Both the position numbers and the translations under genes were made by a program. This document shows, piece after piece, positions 46,663-61,936 of a stretch of 64,000 bases of DNA (positions are counted from its first letter, which is position 1; the number at the start of each line of letters is the position of its first letter). This DNA is from Stenotrophomonas ginsengisoli (GTDB lineage Bacteria; Pseudomonadota; Gammaproteobacteria; Xanthomonadales; Xanthomonadaceae), in NCBI RefSeq assembly GCF_001431485.1, contig NZ_LDJM01000032.1:1-64000 (forward strand), written 5' to 3'. Under the pieces are notes generated by a model. That model made no database searches, had not been told where the DNA came from, and worked only from the letters and a program-made list of their open reading frames with translations.

Positions 46663-46785
46663 GTCTTGAATCCTTTGGCTGATCGACTCGATCTGTGACC
46701 GTACAGTTTACGGCGGCCGGCCGATTGGTGCGAGGCATTGGCGCAGGCGATCTATACTGGGCGATGCTTTGAGCAGGAGAATGCA

Positions 46786-47124
46786 ATGTCCATCACCCTT
46801 ACCCCCGCCGCACATGCGCGGGTTTCCCAGTTCGTCAGCCGCCAGCCCGGCGCCCTGGGCCTGCGCTTCGGGGTCAAGCGTACCGGCTGTTCCGGTTGGG
46901 GCTATGTCACCGAGATGGTGACCCAGGCCGGCAACGATGACACCGTGTTCGAGCAGGACGGGGTGCGCGTGTATGTCGATGCGGCCAGCCTGCCGCTGGT
47001 GGACGGCACCGCGATCGATTTCGCCAAGCAGGGCCTGGGCGAGGTGTTCGTGTTCGACAACCCCAACGCCAAGGCCGAATGTGGCTGCGGTGAAAGCTTC
47101 ACCACGGACGCCGAAAAAGCCTGA
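46786..47124 (+). CDS. A-type iron-sulfur carrier (IscA/SufA/ErpA-like)
   Basis: A 112-residue Fe-S cluster carrier. The three ligand cysteines are Cys35 (GVKRTGCSGWGY), Cys99 and Cys101 (AECGCGES), the complete A-type set. NPNAKAECGCGESF is closest to IscA. No isc or suf genes adjoin. The ATG at 46786 has AGGAGA upstream; a TATACT -10-like hexamer is at 46753-46758. Confidence 0.9.
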   Translation: MSITLTPAAHARVSQFVSRQPGALGLRFGVKRTGCSGWGYVTEMVTQAGNDDTVFEQDGVRVYVDAASLPLVDGTAIDFAKQGLGEVFVFDNPNAKAECGCGESFTTDAEKA

Positions 47125-47170
47125 ATACGCCTTGTGCGGCCGTCGCCGCTGTCGGTTCAGTCAGTATGAC

Positions 47171-47199
47171 TTGCCGGCCGCCGGGCAATGGCGCATAAT
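47171..47199 (+). promoter_or_regulatory. Sigma70-type promoter of the rpsF operon
   Basis: TTGCCG (47171-47176) and CATAAT (47194-47199) with a 17-base spacer. Start of transcription is expected near 47206, giving a leader of about 110 bases before rpsF. A leader of this length could hold the S6:S18 binding site known from other bacteria, but I cannot fold it with confidence. Confidence 0.65.
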
Positions 47200-47318
47200 C
47201 GGCGGCTTCCCTGCGCCGGCATTTCTGTAGGTGTGCAGGGATCCTTGCTCCACCGTCGGCATGATCGTGCGGGGGGCTGACCGGCCCGCAAGGGTCACAT
47301 CCACAAGGTAATAAAAAC

Positions 47319-47747
47319 ATGAGTCGTCATTACGAAGTCGTGTTCCTGGTCCACCCGGACCAGAGCGAACAGGTCCCGGCCATGGTCGAGCGCTACAAGG
47401 CGCTGATCGAAGGCGGCAACGGCACCATCCACCGTCTGGAAGACTGGGGCCGCCGCCAGCTGGCTTACCCGATCCAGAACCTGGTCAAGGCCCACTATGT
47501 TCTGATGAACATCGAAGCCGACCAGGCTGTCATGAACGAGCTGGTTGAAACCTTCCGTTTCAACGACGCCATCCTGCGCAACCTGGTGATCAAGCGCGAC
47601 GAAGCCGATACCGAGCAGTCGCTGATCATGAAGAGCAAGGACGAGAAGGGTGACAAGCCGGAGCGCGGTGAGCGCCGTCGTCGTGACGACGAAGAGGCTG
47701 TCGATTCCACCAACGATGAAGCCGGCGACAACGCCGCTGCTGAGTAA
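47319..47747 (+). CDS. rpsF: 30S ribosomal protein S6
   Basis: A 142-residue small-subunit protein that binds 16S rRNA with S18. The core [20 protein letters not shown] and the [11 protein letters not shown] block are typical. The C-terminal tail (about 105-142) is very charged and acidic, a little longer than in E. coli. First gene of rpsF-rpsR-rplI; 11 bases before rpsR. Confidence 0.97.
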   Translation: MSRHYEVVFLVHPDQSEQVPAMVERYKALIEGGNGTIHRLEDWGRRQLAYPIQNLVKAHYVLMNIEADQAVMNELVETFRFNDAILRNLVIKRDEADTEQSLIMKSKDEKGDKPERGERRRRDDEEAVDSTNDEAGDNAAAE

Positions 47748-47758
47748 GGAGACCTCTC

Positions 47759-47989
47759 ATGTCCAAGTTCTTCCGTCGTCGCAAGTTCTGCAAGTTCACT
47801 GCTGAAGGTGTGAAGGAGATCGATTACAAGGATCTCAACACCCTGCGCCAGTACCTGACCGAGAACGGCAAGATCGTGCCGTCGCGCGTCACCGGCACCA
47901 AGTCCAAGTACCAGCGCCAGCTGGCGACCGCTGTCAAGCGCGCCCGCTTCCTGGCCCTGATCCCGTACACCGACAACCACGACATCTGA
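47759..47989 (+). CDS. rpsR: 30S ribosomal protein S18
   Basis: A 76-residue basic protein, partner of S6 in the platform of the 30S subunit. [20 protein letters not shown] and [19 protein letters not shown] are the family sequence. The next gene, rplI, is 121 bases away; a perfect 9-bp hairpin (48003-48023) in that gap has no T run and may tune expression. Confidence 0.97.
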   Translation: MSKFFRRRKFCKFTAEGVKEIDYKDLNTLRQYLTENGKIVPSRVTGTKSKYQRQLATAVKRARFLALIPYTDNHDI

Positions 47990-48002
47990 TGTCGCGGTGC
48001 GG

Positions 48003-48023
48003 CGGCAGGCCTTGGGCCTGCCG
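48003..48023 (+). promoter_or_regulatory. Hairpin between rpsR and rplI
   Basis: CGGCAGGCC (48003-48011) and GGCCTGCCG (48015-48023) around TTG, with no T run. It may be an attenuator or an mRNA-processing site; that is inference. Confidence 0.45.
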
Positions 48024-48110
48024 TTGCGGTGCACGTTTCCTGTCTTATTCGGACAGCATCCACGTTGCCCGGCGCCTGTCGCCAGGGCTAACGAATAACG
48101 GAGTTACACA

Positions 48111-48560
48111 ATGAAGCTGATTCTGCTGCAGAAGGTCACCAACCTGGGTGGTCTGGGCGACCTGGTCGACGTCAAGCCGGGCTACGGCCGCAACTTCCTG
48201 GTCCCGCAGGGCAAGGCCGTGCCGGCCACCGAAGCCAACGTTGCTGCTTTTGAAGCCAAGCGCGCTGACTACGAAGCCAAGGCTGCCTCGATCCACGCCG
48301 AAGCCAACGCCCGTGCCGAAAAGCTGGAAGGCGCTTCGGTCACCATCGGTTCGCACGCTTCTGCCGAAGGCAAGCTGTACGGTTCGGTTGGCCCGCGTGA
48401 CATCGCTGAAGCCTTCACCAAGGCCGGCCTGCCGGTCGAGAAGAGCGAAGTCATCCTGGGTGAAGGCGCGTTCCGCCTGATCGGCGAATACGACGTCATC
48501 ATCAAGCTGCACGCCGACGTTGCTGCCAACGTCAAGGTTGTGGTCCAGGCTGACGCCTGA
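48111..48560 (+). CDS. rplI: 50S ribosomal protein L9
   Basis: A 149-residue large-subunit protein with two globular ends joined by a long helix. The N-domain [20 protein letters not shown] and the [10 protein letters not shown] block are typical. The start has GGAG upstream. It closes the operon before a strong terminator. Confidence 0.97.
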   Translation: MKLILLQKVTNLGGLGDLVDVKPGYGRNFLVPQGKAVPATEANVAAFEAKRADYEAKAASIHAEANARAEKLEGASVTIGSHASAEGKLYGSVGPRDIAEAFTKAGLPVEKSEVILGEGAFRLIGEYDVIIKLHADVAANVKVVVQADA

Positions 48561-48586
48561 TCCATCGCCGTGCAGGCATGATCGAG

Positions 48587-48614
48587 AGGCGGGCCTTCGG
48601 GCCCGTCTTTTTTT
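48587..48614 (+). terminator. Rho-independent terminator of the rpsF-rpsR-rplI operon
   Basis: AGGCGGGCC (48587-48595) and GGCCCGTCT (48600-48608) with a TTCG loop and one G-T pair, followed by seven T. Confidence 0.92.
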
Positions 48615-48677
48615 ATGCCTGCGTCAGCTGGCTATACTGGCGCGTACGTGCCCGCTCCAACCGGGCCAGAGCCCTGC

Positions 48678-51600
48678 ATGCGCCTGACTGCCGTCAAACT
48701 TTCCGGTTTCAAATCCTTTGTCGACCCGACCACGCTGTCGTTGCCGGCCAATTTCACCGTGGTGGTCGGGCCCAATGGCTGTGGCAAGAGCAACATCATC
48801 GATGCGGTGCGCTGGGTCATGGGCGAAAGCTCGGCCGGCCGCCTGCGTGGTGATGCCCTGACCGATGTGATCTTCTCCGGTTCGACCAGCCGCAAGCCGG
48901 TGTCCCAGGCTACGGTGGAGCTGGTGTTTGACAACAGCGACCGGCAGATCACCGGTGAATTTGCCGCCTATGACGAGATCTCGGTCAAGCGCCGGGTCGA
49001 TCGTGACGGCAACAGTGATTACTTCCTCAACGGCAGCCGCTGCCGCAAGCGCGACATCACCGATCTGTTCCTGGGCACCGGGCTGGGCCCACGCAGCTAC
49101 GCGATCATCGAGCAGGGCATGATCAGCCAGGTCATTGATGCCAAGCCCGAGGCCCTGCGTGCGCACCTGGAAGAGGCCGCCGGCATCACCCTGTACAAGG
49201 AGCGGCGGCGCGAGACGCTGAGCCGGATCGGCCAGACCCGCGAGAACCTGGAGCGCCTGGCCGACCTGCGCGGGGAAATTGCCCGCCAGCTCGAACACCT
49301 GCGCGTGCAGGCCGAGCAGGCCAGCCAGTACCGCCAGTGGCAGGAGCAGCGGCAGCAGGTGCAGGGGCAGATCCTGGCCCTGCAATACCGCGATGCCGAC
49401 CAGCAGCGGCGTCAGTTCCAGGGTACGTTGAACGAGCGTCAGGTCGCGGTGGATGCTGCGCTGGCGCAGATCCAGCAACTGGATGCGGCCCAGTCGGCGC
49501 CGGTGCAGCAGTTGCAGGCCGCCCAGCAGGCACTGGAACAGGCCCAGGCCGGTCTGTATGCCTGCCAGGCCGAACAGACCCGCTTGGAGCAGGCGCTGGC
49601 CCATGCCCAGGCCCTGACCCAGCGCCAGCAGGCCGAACAGGCCCAGGCCGATGACGGCCTGCTCCAGCTGGAGGAGCAACTGCAGCGTGACCAGCACGAT
49701 GCCGGTGGGCTGCAACAGGCGTTGGATGCATTGGCGCCGCTGCTGGCCGAGGCCGCCGGCCAGCGCGAGCAGGCCCAGCAGGCGTTGGGCCTGGCGCGCA
49801 GCCAGCGCGAACAGTGGCAGCAGCAGTGGGACCAGGCCAGCCGGCGTCTGCACGAGGCCAGCAGCGCGCTGACCCGCGAAACCACCCGCAATGAATTCCT
49901 CGGACGGCAGCAGCAACAGCTGGCCCAGCGGCAGCAGGCGCAGGCCCAGGAGCTGGCTCAACTGCGTGCGCGCCATGATGCCGGCCGTCTCGGCCAGGCC
50001 GGTCAGGCCCTGGCCGATGCGGCCGCCTTGCTGGCCCGGGCCGAGCAGTGCACGCATACGGCCGCCGCCGCGCGCCAGTTGGCCGAGAAGGCCCAGCACG
50101 ATGCCGATGCCGGGTTGCAGCAGCAACGTGGCCGGCAGCAGGTGCTGGCCGGGCAACTGGCCGCCCTGCAGACCCTGCAGGCGGCGGCGCTGGGCAGTGA
50201 TGATGCGGCCGGGCAGGACTGGCTGGCAGGGCAGGGGCTGGAGCAGGCGCCACGCCTGGGCAGCCTGCTGCAGGTGCAGCCGGGCTGGGAGTCGGCGGTG
50301 GAAACCGTGCTGGGGCCGTGGCTGCAGGCGGTGGTGGTGCCCTCGGCACAGCGCGGGCTCCTGCAGGCCCAGTGGCCGGGCCCGGGCAGCCTGCATCTGG
50401 CCGATGCCGATGCCGCCGGCCAGATCGCGGTGCCCGACGGCAGCCTGGCCAGCAAGGTCGCAGGTCCGGCGCTGGCGCGCTGGCTGCTGGCCCGGGTTGG
50501 CCTGCCGGGGTCGGCCGGTGAGGCAATGGACTGGCAACTGGATGCCGATGGCATCTTGCAGGCCCCGCATGGCAGTTGTGTGGGCCTGCACGGCGGCGTC
50601 CAGGGAAGCTTGGTCCGCGAGCAGCAGCTGCGCGATCTGCAGCATGAGCTGGAGGCGGCGCAGCAGGCGCTGGCACTGGCCCAGCAGGCCGACAACGATG
50701 CCCGGCAACAGGTTTCCAGCGCACGAGGTGAGGAGCAGCAGGCTTTGGCCGGTCTGGATCAGGCGCGGCAGCAGCATGTGGCGGCCAAGGCGGCGCTGAC
50801 CGTGCTCCAGGCCCAGCATGACGATGCCCAGCGAGCCCTGGCCCGGGCCGAGGCAGGTCATGCCGATCTGCAAACGCAGCAGCAGCAGCTGGAATCCGAG
50901 CAGGCCGAGCTGGCCCAGGCCTTGGCCGCGGCCGGGCAGGCACAGCAACAGGCCCAGGCCCAGGTGGATGTATTGGCCGGGCAGCGTCCGCAGCTCGATG
51001 CGGCTGCCGAACTGGCCCAGCGTCAGCTCGGCGACAGCCGCGACCGGCAACAGGCCCTGGTCCTGCAGCGCGAGACCGGGCAGGCCCGCTGTGCGGCGCT
51101 GGCCCAGGCCCTGCAACGCGGCCGGGCGCAACAGCAGGCCCTGCGTACGCGCCTTGAGCAGTTGGGCCAGGCCCATGCCGATCAAGCCGGCCAGCTGGAC
51201 CAGCTGGCCCGGGCCGGGCGTCAGGCGCAGGCCGCGGCAGCACAGGCGGCAGCCACGCTGGCGCAAGCGCAATCACAGCATGAGCAGGCGCGGCAGGCCG
51301 CCGAACAGGCCGTGGCCCATCGCCAGCAGCGCCAGCAATGGCTGGATGAGCAGCGCGAGCAGTTGCTGCAGTTGCGCCTGCAGCTGCAGGCGGCCGAACT
51401 GGCGCTGGAGCACGCACGCGAACAGGCCGCGCAGGCCCAGTTGGTGCTGGAGGACGCCCTGACGCAGCTGCCGGCCGACGCCCAGGCCGGGCCGCTGGCA
51501 CGTCAGCTGCGTCAGCTCGATGCGCGCCTGGAGGGCCTGGGGGCCGTCAACCTGGCCGCGATCGAGGAGTTCGAGCAGGCCAGCCAGCGCCATGCCTGGC

Positions 51601-52154
51601 TGCAGGGCCAACACGATGACCTGACCGCCGCGCTGGAGACGCTGGAAACGGCGATGGCGCGCATCGACCGCGAGACCCGCGGCCGTTTCAAGGAGACCTT
51701 CGACAAGGTCAACGCCGGCCTGCAGGACCTGTATCCGCGCCTGTTCGGTGGTGGCCAGGCCTGGCTGGAATTGACCAGCAACGACCTGCTCGAGGCCGGG
51801 GTCAGCCTGATGGCGCGGCCGCCGGGCAAGAAGGTCAGCACCCTGTCGCTGCTGTCCGGTGGTGAAAAGGCGATGACCGCGGTGGCCCTGGTGTTTGCCA
51901 TCTTCCAGCTCAACCCGGCACCGTTCTGCCTGCTCGACGAGGTGGACGCGCCACTGGACGAGGCCAATGTCGGCCGCCTGGCGCAGATGCTGCAGCAGAT
52001 GAGCGGCGATGTGCAGTTTTTGAGTGTTTCGCACAACAAGGCCACGATGGAGGCCGCCGACCAGCTGTGCGGGGTTACCATGCGCGAGGCCGGGGTGAGC
52101 CGGCTGGTCAGTGTCGATCTCGGCCAGGCCACCCAATTGGCTGGCGCGGCCTGA
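48678..52154 (+). CDS. smc: Chromosome segregation protein SMC
   Basis: A 1,158-residue condensin ATPase. Walker A is GPNGCGKSN near residue 32, followed by long Gln/Ala-rich coiled coils, a hinge at about 510-650 (VQPGWESAVETVLGPWLQAV), a return coil and the C-terminal signature LSLLSGGEKAMTAVAL with Walker B FCLLDEVDAPLDEAN. Complete. The start at 48678 (MRLTAVKLSGFKSF) is fixed by the family; the earlier in-frame codons overlap the promoter region. It is followed 40 bases later by zipA. Confidence 0.95.
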   Translation: MRLTAVKLSGFKSFVDPTTLSLPANFTVVVGPNGCGKSNIIDAVRWVMGESSAGRLRGDALTDVIFSGSTSRKPVSQATVELVFDNSDRQITGEFAAYDEISVKRRVDRDGNSDYFLNGSRCRKRDITDLFLGTGLGPRSYAIIEQGMISQVIDAKPEALRAHLEEAAGITLYKERRRETLSRIGQTRENLERLADLRGEIARQLEHLRVQAEQASQYRQWQEQRQQVQGQILALQYRDADQQRRQFQGTLNERQVAVDAALAQIQQLDAAQSAPVQQLQAAQQALEQAQAGLYACQAEQTRLEQALAHAQALTQRQQAEQAQADDGLLQLEEQLQRDQHDAGGLQQALDALAPLLAEAAGQREQAQQALGLARSQREQWQQQWDQASRRLHEASSALTRETTRNEFLGRQQQQLAQRQQAQAQELAQLRARHDAGRLGQAGQALADAAALLARAEQCTHTAAAARQLAEKAQHDADAGLQQQRGRQQVLAGQLAALQTLQAAALGSDDAAGQDWLAGQGLEQAPRLGSLLQVQPGWESAVETVLGPWLQAVVVPSAQRGLLQAQWPGPGSLHLADADAAGQIAVPDGSLASKVAGPALARWLLARVGLPGSAGEAMDWQLDADGILQAPHGSCVGLHGGVQGSLVREQQLRDLQHELEAAQQALALAQQADNDARQQVSSARGEEQQALAGLDQARQQHVAAKAALTVLQAQHDDAQRALARAEAGHADLQTQQQQLESEQAELAQALAAAGQAQQQAQAQVDVLAGQRPQLDAAAELAQRQLGDSRDRQQALVLQRETGQARCAALAQALQRGRAQQQALRTRLEQLGQAHADQAGQLDQLARAGRQAQAAAAQAAATLAQAQSQHEQARQAAEQAVAHRQQRQQWLDEQREQLLQLRLQLQAAELALEHAREQAAQAQLVLEDALTQLPADAQAGPLARQLRQLDARLEGLGAVNLAAIEEFEQASQRHAWLQGQHDDLTAALETLETAMARIDRETRGRFKETFDKVNAGLQDLYPRLFGGGQAWLELTSNDLLEAGVSLMARPPGKKVSTLSLLSGGEKAMTAVALVFAIFQLNPAPFCLLDEVDAPLDEANVGRLAQMLQQMSGDVQFLSVSHNKATMEAADQLCGVTMREAGVSRLVSVDLGQATQLAGAA

Positions 52155-52194
52155 CGTGCCATCCTGATCACACTTTTGACGCGAGATGATCCCA

Positions 52195-52905
52195 ATGGAA
52201 GAGACCGGCTTGCTTCGCATCGGCATTTTGGCCGCGGGCCTGTTGCTGATTGCTGCGATCTATTTCTTCGGTCGCCCGTCCAAGCCGGCGCAGGGGCGTC
52301 GCCGCAACAGTGACCCGCGTGCCGAGCGCGTGGAGCCGCTGTCGGCGGACGTGCCGGTGCACGACGAGGCTGTCGATGCCGCCGGCGGGCAGGGCGAGCT
52401 GGCCTTTGCCGAGCCGGTGGCCGCATCGGAGCTGGGCAAGCGGGTCAGCGAGGATTTTGACAAGATCGTCTCGCTGTACGTGGCCGCGCGTGCCGGCCAG
52501 GTATTGCGTGGCGAGGATATCGTTGTCGCCGCCGAAAAGACCGGCATGATCTTCGGCCACATGCAGGTCTATCACCGCCTGCTGGAAGGCAAGCCGGAGG
52601 CTGGGCCGGTGTTCTCGATGGCTTCCATCCTCAAGCCGGGCAGTTTTGACATGGCCACCATCAGTGAGATGGAGACCCCTGCCATCGCCTTCTTCCTGAC
52701 CCTGCCGGCGCCGCTGCCGGCGCTGGATGCCTGGGAGAAGATGGAGCCAACCGTGCAGCGCATGGCCGAGCTGCTCGATGCGGTGGTGCTGGATGACAGC
52801 CGCAACGCCCTGGGCCGCCAGCGCATCGCCCATATCCGCGACGAACTGCGTGCCTATGACCGCCAGCACGAGGCGCCGCCGCTGACCAAGCCGCCGCGCT
52901 GGTAA
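52195..52905 (+). CDS. zipA: Cell division protein ZipA
   Basis: A 236-residue protein that anchors FtsZ at the septum. One N-terminal transmembrane segment (about 5-25, LLRIGILAAGLLLIAAIYFF), a charged linker, and the C-terminal FtsZ-binding domain (about 90-230, with GMIFGHMQVYHRL and FSMASILKPGSFD). ATG at 52186 and ATG at 52195 are both in frame; I choose 52195 because GAG at 52183-52185 lies 9 bases before it. The order smc-zipA-ligA is conserved in many gammaproteobacteria. Confidence 0.92.
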   Translation: MEETGLLRIGILAAGLLLIAAIYFFGRPSKPAQGRRRNSDPRAERVEPLSADVPVHDEAVDAAGGQGELAFAEPVAASELGKRVSEDFDKIVSLYVAARAGQVLRGEDIVVAAEKTGMIFGHMQVYHRLLEGKPEAGPVFSMASILKPGSFDMATISEMETPAIAFFLTLPAPLPALDAWEKMEPTVQRMAELLDAVVLDDSRNALGRQRIAHIRDELRAYDRQHEAPPLTKPPRW

Positions 52906-52923
52906 GCCGGCACGGCTTGCGCC

Positions 52924-52953
52924 CACAACGCCCGGTCTGTGCCGGGCGTTGTG
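52924..52953 (+). terminator. Hairpin after zipA
   Basis: CACAACGCCCGG (52924-52935) and CCGGGCGTTGTG (52942-52953), 12 perfect pairs around TCTGTG; no T run follows, so termination may be weak or Rho-assisted. Confidence 0.55.
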
Positions 52954-53043
52954 CGTTGTCAGGGATGGCAGGCCGCGTGGCTGCCAGCCTGGGCACAGTG
53001 CAGGGCGGGTCCACGACCGGGCACATGCCGTCATAGCGGCTAG

Positions 53044-56038
<2,995 letters not shown>

Positions 56039-56042
<4 letters not shown>

Positions 56043-57001
56043 GGCTGACCGAACAACAGCGCGGTGCGCTGCAGCTGCGCGCCCGGGTCAACGCCGCCAT
56101 CCGCGCTTTTTTTGCCCGGCGCGACGTGCTGGAAGTGGAAACCCCGATCCTGTCGGCGGCCGGCAACACCGAGCCGAACATCGACAGTTTCACCACCACC
56201 TTCAGTGGCCATGTCAGCGCCGGTGCGCGTACCCGCTGGTTGCGCACTTCGCCCGAATACCCGCTCAAGCGCCTGCTTGCTGCCGGCCTGGGCGATTGCT
56301 ACGAGCTGGGCCGGGTGTTCCGCAACGGCGAGGCCGGTGGCCGCCACAACCCCGAATTCACCATGCTGGAGTGGTACCGCACCGGCTGGGACCACCATCG
56401 CCTGATCGATGAGACCGTGGCCCTGGTGCAGCAGTTGCTGGCCCTGGTCGGCCGCAGCGCCACGCTGCAGGTGTTGACCTACCGCGAACTGTTTGTGCGC
56501 CATGCCGGGGTGGACCCGTTCGATGCCACGCTTGCGCAGCTGCAGGCGCCGTTGGCTGGGGTGCAGATCGACCCGGACGGGCTCACCCGCGATGACTGGC
56601 TGGACCTGTTGATGACCCATCGCATCCAGCCGGCGTTTTCGCCGCAGGTGCTCACCGTGGTCCACGACTGGCCGGCCAGCCAGGCCGCCCTGGCCCGGGT
56701 GCGGCCGGGTGAGCCGCCGCTGGCCGAGCGTTTCGAGCTGTACCTGGGCCAGTACGAACTGGCCAACGGCTACCACGAGCTCAACGATGCGGCCGAACAG
56801 CGGGCCCGTTTCCAGCGCGACCATGGCGTGCGCCAGAGCCGCGGCGATGTACTGCCACCGCTGGACGAGCCGCTGCTGGCCTGCCTGGATGCGCTGCCGG
56901 CCTGTGCCGGGGTGGCGGTCGGGGTGGACCGGCTGCTGATGTGCCTGCTCGATACCCATGCCATTGCCGATGTGTTGGCAATTGATTTTGCTGGCGCATA
57001 A
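56039..57001 (+). CDS. epmA: Elongation factor P-lysine ligase
   Basis: A 320-residue class II LysRS-like enzyme (GenX/PoxA/YjeA) that attaches (R)-beta-lysine to EF-P. It consists of the catalytic core only, with no anticodon domain. Motif 2 region FRNGEAGGRHNPEFTMLEWY and motif 3 GVAVGVDRLLMCLL are present; ELANGYHELNDAAEQ is close to E. coli EpmA. The GTG at 56039 gives MRLTEQQRG and overlaps the GNAT stop; the longer frame upstream is inside that gene. The EF-P and EpmB genes are not in the window. Confidence 0.92.
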
Positions 57002-57002
57002 T
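56975..57002 (+). promoter_or_regulatory. Candidate promoter of mtnA
   Basis: TTGGCA (56975-56980) and CATAAT (56997-57002) with a 16-base spacer, overlapping the last codons of epmA, 55 bases before the mtnA ATG. Confidence 0.5.
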
Positions 57003-57056
57003 TGCGCCTCCTTGCGGCCGCGTGCCTCGCCTTTTGTCCCTCACTGACCTGCATCG

Positions 57057-58124
57057 ATGACCATTCCTGCTGATTTCGACTTCTCCCGTTACGACCGCAT
57101 CCGCCCGATCCAGTGGACCGGTGATGCGCTGCAGCTGCTGGACCAGCGCAAACTGCCGTTCGTGGTCGAAAACGTGTTGTGCAGCAGCAGCGATGAGGTG
57201 GCCGAGGCGATCACCGCGCTGACCGTGCGCGGCGCACCGGCCATCGGCATTGCCGCGGCCTGGGGTGTGGTGCTGGCCGCACGCAGTGTGCAGGCCGCCG
57301 ATGGTGCGCAGGCGCTTGTCGCACTGCAGCCGGCGATTGACCGCCTCAACGCCTCGCGCCCGACCGCAGTCAACCTGGCCTGGGCGCTGGCGCGCATGTC
57401 CGCGGCGCTGGGCCGTGCCGGTGCCGACTGGCTGGACGTGGTCGAGGCCGAAGCGGCCGCCATCGCCCGTGAGGACCTGGCCGCCAACCACGCCATGGGC
57501 GCACTCGGTGCCGACCTGATTGCCGCGGGCAGCGGCGTGCTCACCCACTGCAACACCGGTTCGCTGGCCACCGCCGGCTTCGGTACCGCGCTGGGGGTGA
57601 TCCGTGCCGGCGTGGCCACCGGCCGCATCGGCAAGGTCTACGCCGGTGAGACCCGGCCGTGGCTGCAGGGCGCGCGCCTGACCGTGTGGGAGCTGTCCCA
57701 GGACGGCATCGACCCGACCCTGATCGCCGATTCGGCTGCCGCCCACCTGATGAAGACCGGTGCGGTGCAATGGGTGATCGTCGGTGCCGACCGCATCTGC
57801 GCCAATGGCGATACCGCCAACAAGATCGGCACCTACCAGCTGGCCATTGCCGCCCGCCACCATGGGGTCAAGTTCATGGTGGTGGCGCCGTCCTCGACCG
57901 TGGACATGTCCACCGCCCACGGCGATGAAATCGACATCGAGGAGCGCGACCCGGGCGAGCTGTACGGGGTGGGTGGGGTGCGTACCGTGGCCGAGGGCAT
58001 TGCGGCCTGGAACCCGGTGTTCGACGTGGTTCCGGCCGGCCTGATCGATGCCATCGTCACCGAGCGTGGCGTCATCAGCGCCCCGGATGCGGCGGCCATG
58101 GCAGCGGCCTTCGCCAGCGCCTGA
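57057..58124 (+). CDS. mtnA: Methylthioribose-1-phosphate isomerase
   Basis: A 355-residue isomerase of the methionine salvage pathway, converting 5-methylthioribose 1-phosphate to the ribulose form. Related to eIF2B. Catalytic-site blocks: [13 protein letters not shown], the Cys in [13 protein letters not shown] near residue 163, and the Asp in [19 protein letters not shown] near 244. Complete. No other salvage genes adjoin. It precedes gyrA, an order I associate with Xanthomonas. Confidence 0.94.
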   Translation: MTIPADFDFSRYDRIRPIQWTGDALQLLDQRKLPFVVENVLCSSSDEVAEAITALTVRGAPAIGIAAAWGVVLAARSVQAADGAQALVALQPAIDRLNASRPTAVNLAWALARMSAALGRAGADWLDVVEAEAAAIAREDLAANHAMGALGADLIAAGSGVLTHCNTGSLATAGFGTALGVIRAGVATGRIGKVYAGETRPWLQGARLTVWELSQDGIDPTLIADSAAAHLMKTGAVQWVIVGADRICANGDTANKIGTYQLAIAARHHGVKFMVVAPSSTVDMSTAHGDEIDIEERDPGELYGVGGVRTVAEGIAAWNPVFDVVPAGLIDAIVTERGVISAPDAAAMAAAFASA

Positions 58125-58132
58125 GGCCACTG

Positions 58133-58157
58133 CGACCCGGCCCGTTGCGGCGGGTCG
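58133..58157 (+). terminator. Hairpin after mtnA
   Basis: CGACCCG (58133-58139) and CGGGTCG (58151-58157) with an 11-base loop that can pair further; no T run follows. Confidence 0.45.
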
Positions 58158-58185
58158 GGCAGGGCATGGCAGGGGGCGGTTGTGG

Positions 58186-58191
58186 TAGAAT
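58186..58191 (+). promoter_or_regulatory. Candidate -10 element of gyrA
   Basis: TAGAAT in GGTAGAATC, 93 bases before the gyrA ATG, without a good -35. The same hexamer lies before ligA (53041-53046). Confidence 0.4.
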
Positions 58192-58283
58192 CTGAAGGTT
58201 AGAGCAGGCTGTGAAACCCCTTTTCTGGCTGCATGCAGAAGATGGTGGGATCAGCTCGGTCGCCTCCTGATTACGGAACCTCA

Positions 58284-61010
<2,727 letters not shown>

Positions 61011-61034
61011 TCCTCAGCCGCAGGCTTGCAACCG

Positions 61035-61060
61035 CGCCGGCACATCGCCGGCGTTGTTGT
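61035..61060 (+). terminator. Terminator after gyrA
   Basis: CGCCGGC (61035-61041) and GCCGGCG (61047-61053) around ACATC, followed by TTGTTGT. Confidence 0.65.
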
Positions 61061-61103
61061 ATATGCTTTTACCAGCGGTTTCATCTGCCTAGCGGCATCA
61101 TCG

Positions 61104-61131
61104 GGTGGTCAATGCATCGGCATTGCCCACC
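61104..61131. promoter_or_regulatory. Palindrome upstream of the HutC-like regulator gene
   Basis: A 12-base inverted repeat with one mismatch (61104-61115 with 61120-61131; inner arms CAATGC and GCATTG around ATCG), 26 bases before the GTG start. Likely an autoregulatory operator. Confidence 0.55.
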
Positions 61132-61157
61132 TTTGTGTCACCCATAAGGATCACGAC

Positions 61158-61886
61158 GTGACTGGATCAAAGTCCGCCACCCTCAACCAGCGCATCCGCA
61201 GTGAAATCGAGGAACGCATCCTGAGCGGTGAATGGCCGCCGGGCCACCGCATTCCCTTCGAGCACGAGCTGATGCAGCAGTACGACTGCTCACGGATGAC
61301 GGTCAACAAGGTCCTGACCACGCTGGCCGAGAATGGCCTGATCGAGCGCCGCCGCCGCGCCGGCTCGTTCGTGGCCAAGCGTTCGCCCGAACAGGAGCTG
61401 GTGACGCTGGAAATTCCCGACATCGGCCTGGCCCTGGGTGGGCGCGAGCGCAGCTATGCCTACCAGTTGCTGGACAAGGCCGTGCGCGATGCCGAGCCGG
61501 GCAATTACAGCGAGAGCCTGTTGGCCGGTGGCGGCCAGGTGGTGGCCATTGACGGCCTGCATCTGGCCGATGGCCGTGCGGTCGGGGTCGAGCACCGCCT
61601 GCTCAATGCCACCTCGATCCCGCAGGCGCTGGACATCGATTTCTCCCGGATTCCCCCGGGCACGTGGCTGCTCAACGAGGTGTCCTGGACCCGTGGTGAG
61701 TACCGTATCAGTGCCGAGGCGGCCAGCCCGGCCGATGCAGCCTTGATGGGCTGCGAGCCCGGTATCCCGTGCCTGGTGATCGAGCGCCGCACCTGGCGCG
61801 GCGAGGCGCCGATTACCTGGGCCCGGCAGATATTCCTGTCCGACCAGCACGAGCTGGTGGCCCGCTTCACCGCAGGCGGCCGCTGA
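61158..61886 (+). CDS. hutC: GntR/HutC-family regulator with UTRA domain
   Basis: A 242-residue repressor: a GntR winged helix (about 10-75, PFEHELMQQYDCSRMTVNKV) and a UTRA effector domain ending in PCLVIERRTWRGEAPITWAR, which is close to HutC, the urocanate-responsive repressor of histidine use. No hut gene is in the window, so the regulon is elsewhere and the symbol is provisional. GTG at 61158 is chosen for its AAGGA site; the earlier frame includes the palindrome. It ends at a bidirectional terminator. Confidence 0.8.
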   Translation: MTGSKSATLNQRIRSEIEERILSGEWPPGHRIPFEHELMQQYDCSRMTVNKVLTTLAENGLIERRRRAGSFVAKRSPEQELVTLEIPDIGLALGGRERSYAYQLLDKAVRDAEPGNYSESLLAGGGQVVAIDGLHLADGRAVGVEHRLLNATSIPQALDIDFSRIPPGTWLLNEVSWTRGEYRISAEAASPADAALMGCEPGIPCLVIERRTWRGEAPITWARQIFLSDQHELVARFTAGGR

Positions 61887-61890
61887 AACG

Positions 61891-61919
61891 AAAAAGCCGC
61901 GCATTGCGCGGCTTTTTTT
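61891..61919. terminator. Bidirectional terminator
   Basis: GCCGCGC (61896-61902) and GCGCGGC (61906-61912) around ATT, flanked by AAAAA and TTTTTTT, between convergent genes. Confidence 0.92.
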
Positions 61920-61936
61920 GGGCCCAGGCCAAGCAC

